This document shows, in pieces, positions 22,213 through 29,102 of a stretch of DNA of 32,097 bases. This DNA is from Collinsella sp. GTDB lineage: Bacteria > Actinomycetota > Coriobacteriia > Coriobacteriales > Coriobacteriaceae. The position numbers and the translations under genes are program-made. The notes under the pieces were generated by a model. That model was given only the letters and a program-made list of their open reading frames with translations, had not been told where the DNA came from and ran no database searches. Location: positions 1-32,097 of the forward strand of contig JAIJJM010000003.1 of assembly GCA_022728415.1 (NCBI GenBank), in the 5' to 3' direction. Every line of letters begins with the position of its first letter. Within the stretch, counting starts at the first letter, position 1.

Positions 22213-22313
22213 TCGTTCGTCCTTTTCACATGCGAATCGGTTTTCGACGATCCGACCCAGCCGGCTGCGATGGCCGTCAGAGCGATGGGAGGATACGGGA
22301 TGATTCCGTCCAT
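22209..22313 (-). CDS. Very small hydrophobic peptide, 34 aa
   Basis: The ORF encodes MDGIIPYPPIALTAIAAGWV plus 14 polar residues. It is supported by stop/start overlaps on both sides (TGATG with the 287-residue gene, ATGA with the next) and exactly fills the space between them. The central hydrophobic stretch is long enough for a single membrane pass. The ribosome site (GGGAGAAG) is rather far from the ATG. The function is unknown. Confidence 0.55.
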   Translation of the reverse strand: MDGIIPYPPIALTAIAAGWVGSSKTDSHVKRTNE

Positions 22314-23176
22314 CACAGGTTCTTCTCCCATTTCGGCCGGATGGTGGCGATGTGGCGGGCGACGAGGCCGGTCGGGTCGATGATGGTCGCGTCCAGGGCG
22401 GTCCGGTTGTCTTTCAGGTATTTCCCGTATTGGATGGCGAAACGTCTGAGGATGTCCGGCCGGTCGGCGAACGGGGTCAGATCGACGAAGAACCGTCTGT
22501 GAGGCAGCCGGCCGAGCGTGCGTGCGGTGATCGCCCACAGTTCGCGGCCCGCCCGTTCCGGGGACCCGGCCCCGTTGCGGATGACGGGTTCCAACGGGAG
22601 GAATCCCGGATACCGGTCCGCCCGGTCGAGCAGGCCGAGCCGGTCGGGGAAACGCAGGCTCACGATCCTCCGCCCATAGGAGACGGGGCGTTCGAGCCGG
22701 TCGTGGTAGGCGAACAGGAAATGCGTGCCGATCAACCGCACTCCCCTGGCGTCCAGCAGGATGTCGCCCTCCACCTTGTTCAGCATGCCTGTGAGCAGTT
22801 TCGCCGTGTTCTCGCCGGGCGTCGGCTCGGACGGGACGATGAGGATCCGGTCGGGGGTCTCGACCGTGAAGCAGGCGGAACCCTCCACGATCTCCACGGG
22901 CTTCGGCCCGTCCGTCATCTCCGGCCGCGGATCGCCTTCCATGAGGCCGCGCGCGCGGGATTCCAGATCCGAGAGGAGCGCATCCGCGTTCAAATACGTG
23001 TCGTACAAGCGGCGCCAATGAGCGCGAACCTGTTCCATGAGCTTCGCATCGTCGCAGACGAGATGGCCTATCCCGTTCTCCGCGTCGCCGATCGCGGCGT
23101 CGAGCCCGCGGCGGGCGACCGCCAGCATCATCCTCGCCTCGGTGTTCTGTTCGAGCGTGAAATCATGACCGTTCAA
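22313..23176 (-). CDS. Hypothetical protein, 287 aa
   Basis: No family is recognised. The N-terminal 75 residues are helical (NTEARMMLAVARRGLDAAIG). From about residue 95 the protein is beta-rich: ACFTVETPDRILIVPSEP, then GDILLDARGVRLIGTHFLFA. The C-terminus ends in LDATIIDPTGLVARHIATIR. The start is a TTG at 23176 with GGAGGAG upstream, overlapping the preceding gene by 14 bases. It is among the largest unknown proteins in this operon. Confidence 0.7.
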   Translation of the reverse strand: MNGHDFTLEQNTEARMMLAVARRGLDAAIGDAENGIGHLVCDDAKLMEQVRAHWRRLYDTYLNADALLSDLESRARGLMEGDPRPEMTDGPKPVEIVEGSACFTVETPDRILIVPSEPTPGENTAKLLTGMLNKVEGDILLDARGVRLIGTHFLFAYHDRLERPVSYGRRIVSLRFPDRLGLLDRADRYPGFLPLEPVIRNGAGSPERAGRELWAITARTLGRLPHRRFFVDLTPFADRPDILRRFAIQYGKYLKDNRTALDATIIDPTGLVARHIATIRPKWEKNL

Positions 23177-23480
23177 TCGGGATCTCCTCCTTGATGCATT
23201 CGGGGCATTGCCCGTCCTTCCATCCGGCCGGATCGATCATGATGTTCGTGCAGGTCGAGCATTCGGGCAGCCGGTGCGCCGGGCAGTAGTGCATGTCGCG
23301 TTCCAGTTCGGGATGCTCGTCCCTGTACAGGATCTGCCAGCCGTCGTCCTTCGCGTCGGCCAGCAGATCGTACTCGTCCGCATACCATTGGCCGTCGTCG
23401 AACCGTTGTTCGCAGTCGGGGTCGTCGCATTCGATCATGTACCAGTCACGGTCATCGAATGTTTCTTCGATTCTTGCCAT
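23163..23480 (-). CDS. Multi-Cys zinc-binding protein, 105 aa
   Basis: Cys/His pairs occur as CDDPDC (about 18-23), CPAH (about 70), CSTC (about 78) and CPEC (about 95), enough for two zinc sites. The N-terminus (MARIEETFDDRDWYMIEC) is acidic and aromatic. The ATG at 23480 lies 30 bases after a GGCGACGCATACCG motif, with GGAGG in between. It overlaps the end of the upstream gene by 46 bases. The role is unknown. Confidence 0.7.
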   Translation of the reverse strand: MARIEETFDDRDWYMIECDDPDCEQRFDDGQWYADEYDLLADAKDDGWQILYRDEHPELERDMHYCPAHRLPECSTCTNIMIDPAGWKDGQCPECIKEEIPIERS

Positions 23481-23818
23481 CGGGCCTCCGTTCCCTTGCG
23501 TGCGTCCGACGGTATGCGTCGCCCGGCGCGACGTCGGGAACCGGCCGGCACCTCGGCCTGCGCCTGCTCCAATTGGCGGACCGTGCAGTGCACGCATTCC
23601 GGGTGCATTCCGGCCCATGCGCCGACCATGAACGCCATCCTGGTCCCGCCGGTCAGGCTTCCCATGAGGGGACGCGCCTCCCATGAGGGGAGCGGCCGCC
23701 AGCCGTACCGCGAGCAGTCCGACTCGAAGCCGATGTCATGGTTCCTGGCGCCCTTCGACGGCCACACATGGACGAGGCCGGTTTCGACGTGGAGCGCGTA
23801 TGTGAATCGGATCACCAT
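23435..23818 (-). CDS. Hypothetical protein, 127 aa, tail possibly run-on
   Basis: The first 80 residues (MVIRFTYALHVETGLVHVWP, then a CVHC pair) look well formed. The last 45 are Arg/Lys-rich and overlap both the start-associated motif at 23510 and the beginning of the next gene. This suggests that the original stop was lost or that a recent insertion carrying the motif extended the frame. The start at 23818 has GGGAGG upstream and overlaps the preceding stop. Confidence 0.6.
   Translation of the reverse strand: MVIRFTYALHVETGLVHVWPSKGARNHDIGFESDCSRYGWRPLPSWEARPLMGSLTGGTRMAFMVGAWAGMHPECVHCTVRQLEQAQAEVPAGSRRRAGRRIPSDARKGTEARWQESKKHSMTVTGT
23510..23524 (-). promoter_or_regulatory. Start-associated GCATAC motif
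   Basis: Minus-strand GGGCGACGCATACCG lies within the 3' end of the preceding gene, 30 bases upstream of the ATG at 23480. Confidence 0.5.
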
Positions 23819-24069
23819 TGGTATCCTCCCGACCGTTCGTATTCGAGTTCGTCCGTGCAGAGCGGGCACAGTCCGTCAACCAGGTTGAAGCATTCGTCGC
23901 CGCAGCGGCGGCAGTATCCGACGATCGGGACCGGATTCATACGGTCGAACAGGTAGTCGCCCATCGCGTTGATGTCGATGCGCCCGTTTCTGCCGTCCAG
24001 GTATCCGGCCAACGCCTTCTTCAGTTCGCGGCGGCCAATCTGCCTCGATTCGTTCCCCTTTGAAGCCAT
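23812..24069 (-). CDS. Zinc-ribbon protein, 85 aa
   Basis: The N-terminal half (RRELKKALAGYLDGRNGRID, then MGDYLFDRM) is shared with the 58-residue protein encoded just upstream. The C-terminal half adds CRRC and CPLC pairs, a zinc ribbon the paralogue lacks. The ATG at 24069 has AAAGGGG upstream. The pair arose by duplication with gain or loss of the ribbon. The function is unknown. Confidence 0.72.
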   Translation of the reverse strand: MASKGNESRQIGRRELKKALAGYLDGRNGRIDINAMGDYLFDRMNPVPIVGYCRRCGDECFNLVDGLCPLCTDELEYERSGGYQW

Positions 24070-24070
24070 G

Positions 24071-24247
24071 TCATTCCCCTTTCAACCGGATTTCGTATTC
24101 CGGGGTTTCGACCATCCTGTCATCGAACAGGAAGTCGCCCATATGGTCCACGTCGACGGGCAGTCCGCTCCCGTAAAGGTATTCGGCGACCGCGTTCTTC
24201 AGTTCGCGCCGGCTCACCATGCGCGCGTCGTCATCGTGTTTCGCCAT
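24071..24247 (-). CDS. Small protein, paralogue of the next gene, 58 aa
   Basis: The product contains RRELKNAVAEYLYGSGLPVD and then HMGDFLFDDRM, aligning with residues about 12-44 of the downstream protein. It ends in a short charged tail where the paralogue has a zinc ribbon. AAGGAG precedes the ATG at 24247 by seven bases. The stop is one base from the next ATG. The domain may be a small helical interaction module. Confidence 0.7.
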   Translation of the reverse strand: MAKHDDDARMVSRRELKNAVAEYLYGSGLPVDVDHMGDFLFDDRMVETPEYEIRLKGE

Positions 24248-24383
24248 AGTTCACTCCTTCCATCGTGGTTTCATTGATCCCGGCGATCAGTTCCGTGAAC
24301 CTCCCGGATATGGCGCGCGCCCGGTCGCCGTTATCCCCGGTCGCGAAACGGCGGGGCTCCCACTGGTCGGCGGCCGTCGTCAG
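24231..24383 (-). CDS. Small protein with probable CTG start, 50 aa
   Basis: The frame (TTAADQWEPRRFATGDNGDR, then RAISGRFTELIAGINETT) has no ATG, GTG or TTG near its 5' end. A CTG at 24383 lies seven bases after a perfect AGGAGG and forms a CTGA overlap with the stop of the ASCH gene, the same geometry as other junctions here. The 3' end overlaps the next gene by 17 bases. The alternative is that the frame is not translated. The family is unknown. Confidence 0.45.
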   Translation of the reverse strand: MTTAADQWEPRRFATGDNGDRARAISGRFTELIAGINETTMEGVNYGETR

Positions 24384-24826
24384 CGGTCGGCCTCCTGCGC
24401 GTGATCCGTGGACGGCCGTGGCACGGCCGGTTCCACGGGTTCCGGCAGATAGCACCAGGATTGGGGCGCGCGTTTCAGTCCGACCTCGGAAAGGGTCTTC
24501 GGCTTCCCGTAGCGGATGGGGTTTTCCAGACGGTATGCGTACAGCCTGTCCGCGCCTTTCGCATACTCGTCGAATTCCTTTTCCGTCAGGCACGCCGCCC
24601 CGCCGTATTCCCTCCGGATGGTCTCCGGCGGGGCGGCGTGCATGCCCTTCACCCGTACCTCTCCGACGATGAGTCCGGTGCCGGTCCGGTAGATGAGCAT
24701 GCGGCCGATCATCCGGTTCATGCGGCTACGACGGATCTCGACCGTCTTCGCGCCGGAGAGTATGAGGTCCGCCCATTTGGGTCTCAGGGCGAACACCGCC
24801 GCCGGGACCCGGGTATCGTCGTTCAT
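24380..24826 (-). CDS. ASCH domain protein, 148 aa
   Basis: The N-terminus carries the ASCH signature, FALRPKWADLILSGAKTVEI followed by RRSR. A beta-barrel core follows (GRMLIYRTGTGLIVGEVRVK) and a closing PQSWCYL strand at about residue 121. ASCH/EVE-type domains belong to the PUA superfamily and are thought to bind RNA or modified nucleotides; some cleave RNA or acetylated nucleosides. The start at 24826 overlaps the upstream stop (ATGA), with GGGAGG in place. Its neighbours in RNA and nucleotide metabolism fit such a role. Confidence 0.85.
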   Translation of the reverse strand: MNDDTRVPAAVFALRPKWADLILSGAKTVEIRRSRMNRMIGRMLIYRTGTGLIVGEVRVKGMHAAPPETIRREYGGAACLTEKEFDEYAKGADRLYAYRLENPIRYGKPKTLSEVGLKRAPQSWCYLPEPVEPAVPRPSTDHAQEADR

Positions 24827-25089
24827 TCGTCGTCCTCCCATTCCATGCCGTATGCGGCGCTGACCGCGGTCAGCGCGATGCCTTCCCGCTGGCCTTTGGT
24901 CAGCCACGGGTACCGTTCCAACGCCCGTCGGACGCGTTTCAACGCGGCCTCGTCGGCGCACCGGCCGGCCCCGTCCATCCATCCCAGCCGGTAGGCGTTC
25001 ACGAGCCCGCAGGCGCGCAGCGTGGCGTCCGGCGTATGCTCGACCCATCGGGTCGCGGCCTCGGCGCTCTCATCCAACGGGTTCGTCAT
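24823..25089 (-). CDS. Hypothetical helical protein, 88 aa
   Basis: The small soluble protein is mostly alpha-helical (ATRWVEHTPDATLRACGLVN, then AALKRVRRALERYPWL) with an acidic C-terminus EWEDDE. The ATG at 25089 is preferred to 25104 because GGGAGG lies between them. It overlaps the preceding gene by 20 bases. The family is unknown. Confidence 0.65.
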   Translation of the reverse strand: MTNPLDESAEAATRWVEHTPDATLRACGLVNAYRLGWMDGAGRCADEAALKRVRRALERYPWLTKGQREGIALTAVSAAYGMEWEDDE

Positions 25090-25312
25090 CCCGGCCTCCC
25101 TCATTCGCGATCGTCTGGAGAATGCCCGCCAGACAGCCGATTTCGTTCGGACTCAACCGGATCCGGCGGATAGTGCCGCCGTCGGCGGTGGACAGCACCC
25201 ACGTGCGGACGCCGTGCCGGCCGTCGCCCGGCAGCCAGGTGAGGCTCGTATGCCCGCATGAGGCGCCCGTGATCATGCCGGCGCGGCGTTCGACCTTGAT
25301 CTCCGTCTTCAT
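25070..25312 (-). CDS. Hypothetical beta-rich protein, 80 aa
   Basis: The product begins MKTEIKVERRAGMITGASCG and contains TWVLSTADGGTIRRIRLSP, suggesting a compact beta fold, then a short helix (CLAGILQTIANEGG). The ATG at 25312 overlaps the stop of the nucleotidase gene (ATGA), with GGGAGG upstream. No family is recognised. Confidence 0.65.
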   Translation of the reverse strand: MKTEIKVERRAGMITGASCGHTSLTWLPGDGRHGVRTWVLSTADGGTIRRIRLSPNEIGCLAGILQTIANEGGRDDEPVG

Positions 25313-25863
25313 CGCGCGCCTCCCAGGATCAGGGGCACGGCGGCCCAACGGCGGAACACGCGGCCCGGCGCGGGCCGGCAGTACGCGTGATCCGGATGCA
25401 ACACGGTCACGCCCCGCGCGGCCATCGCCTCCAACGTGTCCGGCTTGTCGTCGATGAGCACGTCCGGCGCGAGCAGCGTCTTGTCGCCGTTGTAGTAGCC
25501 GTCGAAACGGAAGCCGTTGCGGTGCAGCCAGCGCTGGCTTTCGCCGCGCCAGTCATCCGCGCGGCTGGTCGCCATGATGATGTTCCAGCCCGCATCGTGC
25601 AGCTGGTTCAAGGCTTCGACGGCTCCCTCGTACGGCTCCTCCTTCGAGTAGAGGCCGTCGGCGACGGCGCGCGTATGCCACCACGTGAACGCTTTCGCAT
25701 CCCCGCTGAACGGCCATCCGACGGTCAGCGTGAAATCGTAGGCCGGCGGCTCCGGGCAGGGATAATCCTCCTCGCCACGTCCGCATTCGCGGATGTAGTC
25801 GCGCAGACCGTTCGTGTAGTCGGCGACGGTGTTGTCGATGTCCACCAGAATGGTCTTGCTCAA
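25309..25863 (-). CDS. 5'(3')-deoxyribonucleotidase-like HAD phosphatase, 184 aa
   Basis: Motif I is VDIDNTVADY (Asp8, Asp10), motif II is IMATSRADDW and motif IV is DVLIDDKPDTL. With the length of about 180 residues this matches the 5' nucleotidase C family, which removes phosphate from deoxynucleoside monophosphates. The TTG start at 25863 overlaps the previous stop (TTGA) and has GGGAGAA upstream. In a cluster with an RNA ligase and a MazG-like NTPase it would adjust nucleotide pools. The 22-residue HAD start at 31485 may be a broken relative. Confidence 0.85.
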   Translation of the reverse strand: MSKTILVDIDNTVADYTNGLRDYIRECGRGEEDYPCPEPPAYDFTLTVGWPFSGDAKAFTWWHTRAVADGLYSKEEPYEGAVEALNQLHDAGWNIIMATSRADDWRGESQRWLHRNGFRFDGYYNGDKTLLAPDVLIDDKPDTLEAMAARGVTVLHPDHAYCRPAPGRVFRRWAAVPLILGGAR

Positions 25864-26099
25864 AACAATTCTCCCTTTCCGAGTTGTTCCGCCAGTTCGT
25901 CAAGCCAGGCATCGACGGCTTCGCGCTCATACCCGTAGGAGCCGCAGGGCAGGTTCAGATGCCTGACCTCATCGGCGGTAAGGCCTCCCGTATCCTCGGG
26001 GTGGGCCAGGGTGAACGAGGCGAGGCGCAGTACCAGATCGACGGGTACCGGCATGTAGGATGCGGGAGCCGATACGAGCGGGAACATCGGGTATGCCAT
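25860..26099 (-). CDS. DivIVA-like domain protein, 79 aa
   Basis: The C-terminal half, GGLTADEVRHLNLPCGSYGY followed by EREAVDAWLDELAEQL, resembles the N-terminal lipid-binding module of DivIVA/Wag31 proteins, which usually reads rGYd-x-eVD-x-fLd. The coiled coil that normally follows is absent. The N-terminus is short and Pro-rich. The start at 26099 has AAGAG upstream and sits in CATGGCATACCCG, which contains the GCATAC core. The family call is moderate. Confidence 0.6.
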   Translation of the reverse strand: MAYPMFPLVSAPASYMPVPVDLVLRLASFTLAHPEDTGGLTADEVRHLNLPCGSYGYEREAVDAWLDELAEQLGKGELF

Positions 26100-26103
26100 G
26101 CTC

Positions 26104-27141
26104 TTACAGTCCGTTCTTCGTCAGGTACTTGTTGTTGATGATCTTGAAGCACCGGTTGGCTCCCAGCTCGTTCGCCAATCCCTCGGACAGTCGCTGGTCT
26201 TCGTGCAGATGCCAGACGATGCCCTCGTCCAGACGGTCTTTGGTGACGTTGCCGCGCAACCCGTCGACCTTGGCGATCATGTCGTCCACGCTCCCCGTCA
26301 ATGCCCACTCGTGTTCATCGAGTTGAGGTACGGCAAGATTCGGCATTCCCGTCGGCCATTGGTCGCGGTCGATCTTGCGATGGTTTTTCCATACGGCGAA
26401 GATGAACGGGCGTTGGGCCGGCAGTTTCAGCCGGTTGGATTGGATGCCGGGCCCGCACAGTTCGAATTGGACGGCCATGCCCGGCCAGAGCATCTTGTCC
26501 AACTGGAATCGTTTGGCGAGCCGCATGTTCGCGGACATGGGGTCGAGCTCCCAGTTGCGCGAATACACGTGGACATGTCCGCGTTCGTCCATGCTGAGCG
26601 TGGTGCTGGTGCCATCGACTTTCACGGTCGGCGTAGCCTTCAATGTCTTGATTTCATCCCAGTGGTCGGTGAGCGTCTGCAAGCGTGGCGCATCCGACTT
26701 GGAGCAGGGGGCGTCGAACCGGCCGGCCTGCATGCCGCCCATCGGCAGGGGCTCCTCGTATTTGAGCACGTTCGCTTCCATGGTGATGTCGGTGCCGGCA
26801 GGGGGCGTGTATCGGAATCCGAGCTCGTCCAAACGCATGATGAGGCCCTGCGAGTAGACTCCGCGCAGTTTCATGGTGCGCAGCACATGGCCGGTGATTT
26901 CCTTGGCTCCGACCATCATGGTCTTCTGACCGCGAGCCTGGAACGACTTGTAACGCGGGTCATAGGCTGGCAGGAGACTGTCGGTCTCGAAATAGGCGAC
27001 CCTGTCCCCCGGTTTCAATCCCATGTCCTTGCCGACGACCACACGCCAGCCCAATACGCGGGCGACTTCGATGCGATCGGCTCCCTCGATGGGTTCGATG
27101 TTGGTGATTTCCTGTACGCTGACGAGTTTTCTGCTGCTCAT
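26104..27141 (-). CDS. RNA ligase, DraRnl (Rnl5)-like, 345 aa
   Basis: The N-terminal 100 residues (EITNIEPIEGADRIEVARVL, then KPGDRVAYFETDSLLP) form the OB-type domain seen in Deinococcus RNA ligase. The adenylyltransferase core follows: motif I KVDGTS (Lys174 as the AMP-accepting residue), motif III-like VQFELCGPGIQ (about 224-234), motif IV DEGIVW (305-310) and motif V FKIINNKYL (332-340, Lys333 and Lys338). All nucleotidyl-transfer residues I expect are present. The enzyme would seal 3'-OH/5'-phosphate nicks in RNA-containing duplexes. The ATG at 27141 overlaps the small gene upstream. The usual phage or plasmid role is repair of RNA damaged by host defence. Confidence 0.88.
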   Translation of the reverse strand: MSSRKLVSVQEITNIEPIEGADRIEVARVLGWRVVVGKDMGLKPGDRVAYFETDSLLPAYDPRYKSFQARGQKTMMVGAKEITGHVLRTMKLRGVYSQGLIMRLDELGFRYTPPAGTDITMEANVLKYEEPLPMGGMQAGRFDAPCSKSDAPRLQTLTDHWDEIKTLKATPTVKVDGTSTTLSMDERGHVHVYSRNWELDPMSANMRLAKRFQLDKMLWPGMAVQFELCGPGIQSNRLKLPAQRPFIFAVWKNHRKIDRDQWPTGMPNLAVPQLDEHEWALTGSVDDMIAKVDGLRGNVTKDRLDEGIVWHLHEDQRLSEGLANELGANRCFKIINNKYLTKNGL

Positions 27142-27251
27142 GCCGCGACTCCTATGCTGTATTGTTCGGGCGGGATGGTGATGATCATCTCGTTTTCGTC
27201 GTCGTAGATGCTTGCCTCATACCTGTTCACGTTGGCTATGTCTCGTGCCAT
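27138..27251 (-). CDS. Small acidic protein, 37 aa
   Basis: The short frame encodes [20 protein letters not shown] plus 17 residues ending SIGVAA. AGGAGAA lies upstream of the ATG at 27251, and the stop overlaps the RNA ligase start (ATGA). Tight coupling to the ligase is the main support. The family is unknown. Confidence 0.5.
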   Translation of the reverse strand: MARDIANVNRYEASIYDDENEMIITIPPEQYSIGVAA

Positions 27252-27331
27252 GGCGAGCGTTCTCCTGGAGCTGTGTTCTTCGGGGGGACCGGCGTCATGC
27301 GCTCGTTTTCGTCGTAGGCTCCGTCTTTCAT
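27236..27331 (-). CDS. Possible small protein, 31 aa
   Basis: The frame [20 protein letters not shown] plus 11 residues overlaps the next small gene by 16 bases. AAGG precedes the ATG by eight bases. The reading frame continues upstream in protein-like form ([14 protein letters not shown]) but without a start, so this may be the remains of a longer gene. It is weakly supported. Confidence 0.3.
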   Translation of the reverse strand: MKDGAYDENERMTPVPPKNTAPGERSPWHET

Positions 27332-27413
27332 GCCTGTGACCTTGTCATATTCAAACCGTGTCCATGGCCCGTTCCCCGCCGGTTCGAGTGGTCGGACGGG
27401 GCATGGGGCGCGG

Positions 27414-27614
27414 TCAGAGGACCATGATGTCCGATTCGATGGTCAGGACCGGTTCGCCTTCGTCGTCGACGAGCGTGGCGGGCCGTCCCGTCGTGTCCGC
27501 CGCGGCGCGCGTGGCGGCGAGCATGTCGGCGAACGTGAGCCCGCCGGGCAGTGGGGTCGTGTAGTCGACGGGCCCGTAGGCGCCGTCCCGGGTCGCGTGG
27601 ATCTCGTATTCCAT
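27414..27614 (-). CDS. Small protein of a duplicated control module, 66 aa
   Basis: The product runs [20 protein letters not shown], then [20 protein letters not shown] and [17 protein letters not shown]. It aligns over most of its length with the protein encoded at 31628-31846. In both cases the gene is the first downstream of an octamer-rich noncoding region. The ATG at 27614 is preceded, with one base between, by CGGGGACGCATACCCGGGGG and has no ordinary ribosome site. Its function is unknown; a role linked to the control region is plausible. Confidence 0.7.
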   Translation of the reverse strand: MEYEIHATRDGAYGPVDYTTPLPGGLTFADMLAATRAAADTTGRPATLVDDEGEPVLTIESDIMVL

Positions 27615-27634
27615 GCCCCCGGGTATGCGTCCCC
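27615..27634 (-). promoter_or_regulatory. Start-associated GCATAC motif
   Basis: Minus-strand GGGGACGCATACCCGGGGGC ends at the ATG at 27614. The paralogous gene at 31846 has the GGGGACGCATACCC part 43 bases upstream. Confidence 0.6.
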
Positions 27635-27654
27635 GTGCACGCGGTCCGGACCGT

Positions 27655-27950
27655 GTATGCATTCCGGCCGGGCCGTATGCATCCGTATGCATCCGGGGAT
27701 GCATACATCTTTTCTTTCCGTTTCGGCTTGGTTCCAACGTTCCGGGGCGGTCCGGGGGCGTGTATGCATTGTATGCATCATTCCCTTATAGAGGATTCGA
27801 GAAAAAGGAAGGAAACCCCATATATTGATGCATACAATGCATACAAGAGAAAGGAATTTTATTTTTTCCTTTATATATAAGGGTTTTCGGGCTTTTTCCG
27901 GGCTTTTTTTGTATGCATCCCGAGATGCATACAGATGCATACACGCATAC
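27655..27950. repeat. GTATGCAT octamer array (control region 1)
   Basis: Eleven octamers occur: GTATGCAT at 27655, 27675, 27685, 27762, 27771 and 27911, and ATGCATAC at 27699, 27828, 27837, 27924 and 27934, plus a related CGCATAC near 27944. A 20-base perfect inverted repeat (27761-27780 and 27826-27845) consists of paired octamers around a 45-base spacer. The region 27846-27910 is strongly AT-rich. The whole 27615-28014 gap has no credible gene. It is likely the control region of the operon starting at 27614; iteron-type replication origin function is a second possibility. Confidence 0.85.
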
Positions 27951-28014
27951 AAAACAGGGGTTTTCGCTGTTTGTGGTGGGTGGTTTGGGTGCGGGGTGAT
28001 GCCGGTCGGGTAGG

Positions 28015-28684
28015 TTGGAGGCATGGATGCCTCTCACCTGTTCACCGCCGCGCAAGACGCGCATCATCACCGACTGGCAGCACAAGACCAGCCGCAGGCT
28101 CGTGGACCGGCATGACCTGATCGTCATGGAGACGTTGCAAGCCGCGAACATGACCCGCAAACCCAAGCCGAAAACAGACCCGGACAAGCCCGGGCAATGG
28201 CGCCCCAACGGGCGCAACGCGAAACGCGCCCTCAACAAAGGCATGCAGCAGGCCAGCCTCAGCCGACTGCGCGGCATGATCGAATACAAGTCGAAAGCGG
28301 CCGGGATCACGTTCCTGACCGTCAACCCGGCATATACGTCCCAGACCTGCCACCACTGTGGGCACGTGTCCAAGGAGAACCGCGAAAGCCAAGCGGTCTT
28401 CCACTGCCACGCCTGCGGATGGCGGGACAACGCGGACGTGAACGCCGCCAAGAACATCCTCACTGACGGGCTGAGGATCCTACAGGCGCAAGCCGTAGCA
28501 GAAGCCCGTTCCGGGCGGGACACGTCCGAGACGCGGATACAGGACACAAGACCACAGGCCGGCCAAGCCGAGCCTATGGCGGTCCTTCAGAGGCGCAAAA
28601 CCGGTCGAACGGGAAACACCCGATAAAAACGGCAGTCTTCCAATCAAGCGAGTTTGGCGGAAGTCCGAAGGGACTTCTCTCAAC
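28015..28684 (+). mobile_element. IS200/IS605-type (TnpB) element remnant
   Basis: A 3' part of a tnpB gene is followed by a right-end hairpin: GAAGTCC (28660-28666), loop GAAG, GGACTTC (28671-28677), then TCTCAAC ending at 28684. Such ends carry the transposon cleavage site and the last part of the TnpB guide RNA, so the 'guide' would begin at 28685. No tnpA and no clear left end are visible. The right end supplies the stop codon region of the minus gene ending at 28680. Confidence 0.75.
28027..28626 (+). pseudogene. tnpB: TnpB nuclease, C-terminal fragment
   Basis: The fragment contains DWQHKTSRRLV, the RuvC-II Glu in DLIVMETL, the four-Cys zinc finger (CHHCGH and CHACGW) and the RuvC-III Asp in NADVNAAKNIL. 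The N-terminal half, including the first RuvC Asp and the RNA- and TAM-recognition domains, is missing, so it cannot be an active guided nuclease. About 200 of a usual 400 or more residues remain. Homology begins near 28050. The 3' end and right hairpin could still give a guide-RNA-like transcript. It is the only plus-strand gene segment in this part of the window. Confidence 0.85.
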
Positions 28685-29102
28685 GCTCCAGACATTTCCA
28701 GTACACGCCCGTGGCGTAAGCCCATTCGCGGGCGGCTTCGCACAGGTCGCCTCCCCATTCGCTCGCGCACCGGCATGATACGGACGGGAACCGTTCACAC
28801 ATGCGGGGTCCTTTCCCTATTTGCGGGCGTCCCCCGCATTTCGGGCATTCGGTCGAGAGAAGCGTGTCCACGTATTCGACGCAGCCACGGAGGAAGCCGT
28901 CGGGGTATTCGACGCAGCTTTCGGCGGTTGGATACCATGAGTGACTGAAATCGATGTCCCGGTTAAACCAGCGGATGTCACACCCATGCTCACACGCCAG
29001 TCCGACCATATGCCAGCCCAGCAGCGGCACGCGCCGGACGACGGCGTCCAGACGGCCTTGGCATAACGGGCATGGGGTCTTGAGCGCGACGTGTCGGGTC
29101 AT
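28680..29102 (-). CDS. Multi-Cys zinc-binding protein, 140 aa
   Basis: Cys clusters CPLC (about 11), CEHGC (about 37), CPKC (about 87) and CRC with further Cys toward the end suggest two or more zinc sites. The C-terminus ends WKCLER. The stop codon lies in the last bases of the TnpB right end (TCAAC), so the insertion may have set or shortened the C-terminus. The ATG at 29102 overlaps the upstream stop and follows AAGGAG. The function is unknown. Confidence 0.72.
   Translation of the reverse strand: MTRHVALKTPCPLCQGRLDAVVRRVPLLGWHMVGLACEHGCDIRWFNRDIDFSHSWYPTAESCVEYPDGFLRGCVEYVDTLLSTECPKCGGRPQIGKGPRMCERFPSVSCRCASEWGGDLCEAAREWAYATGVYWKCLER

Noticed and set aside
27655..27950. CRISPR array
   Set aside because: The repeats are 8 bases long, occur in both orientations at short spacing and have no spacers of uniform length. 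No cas gene is present.
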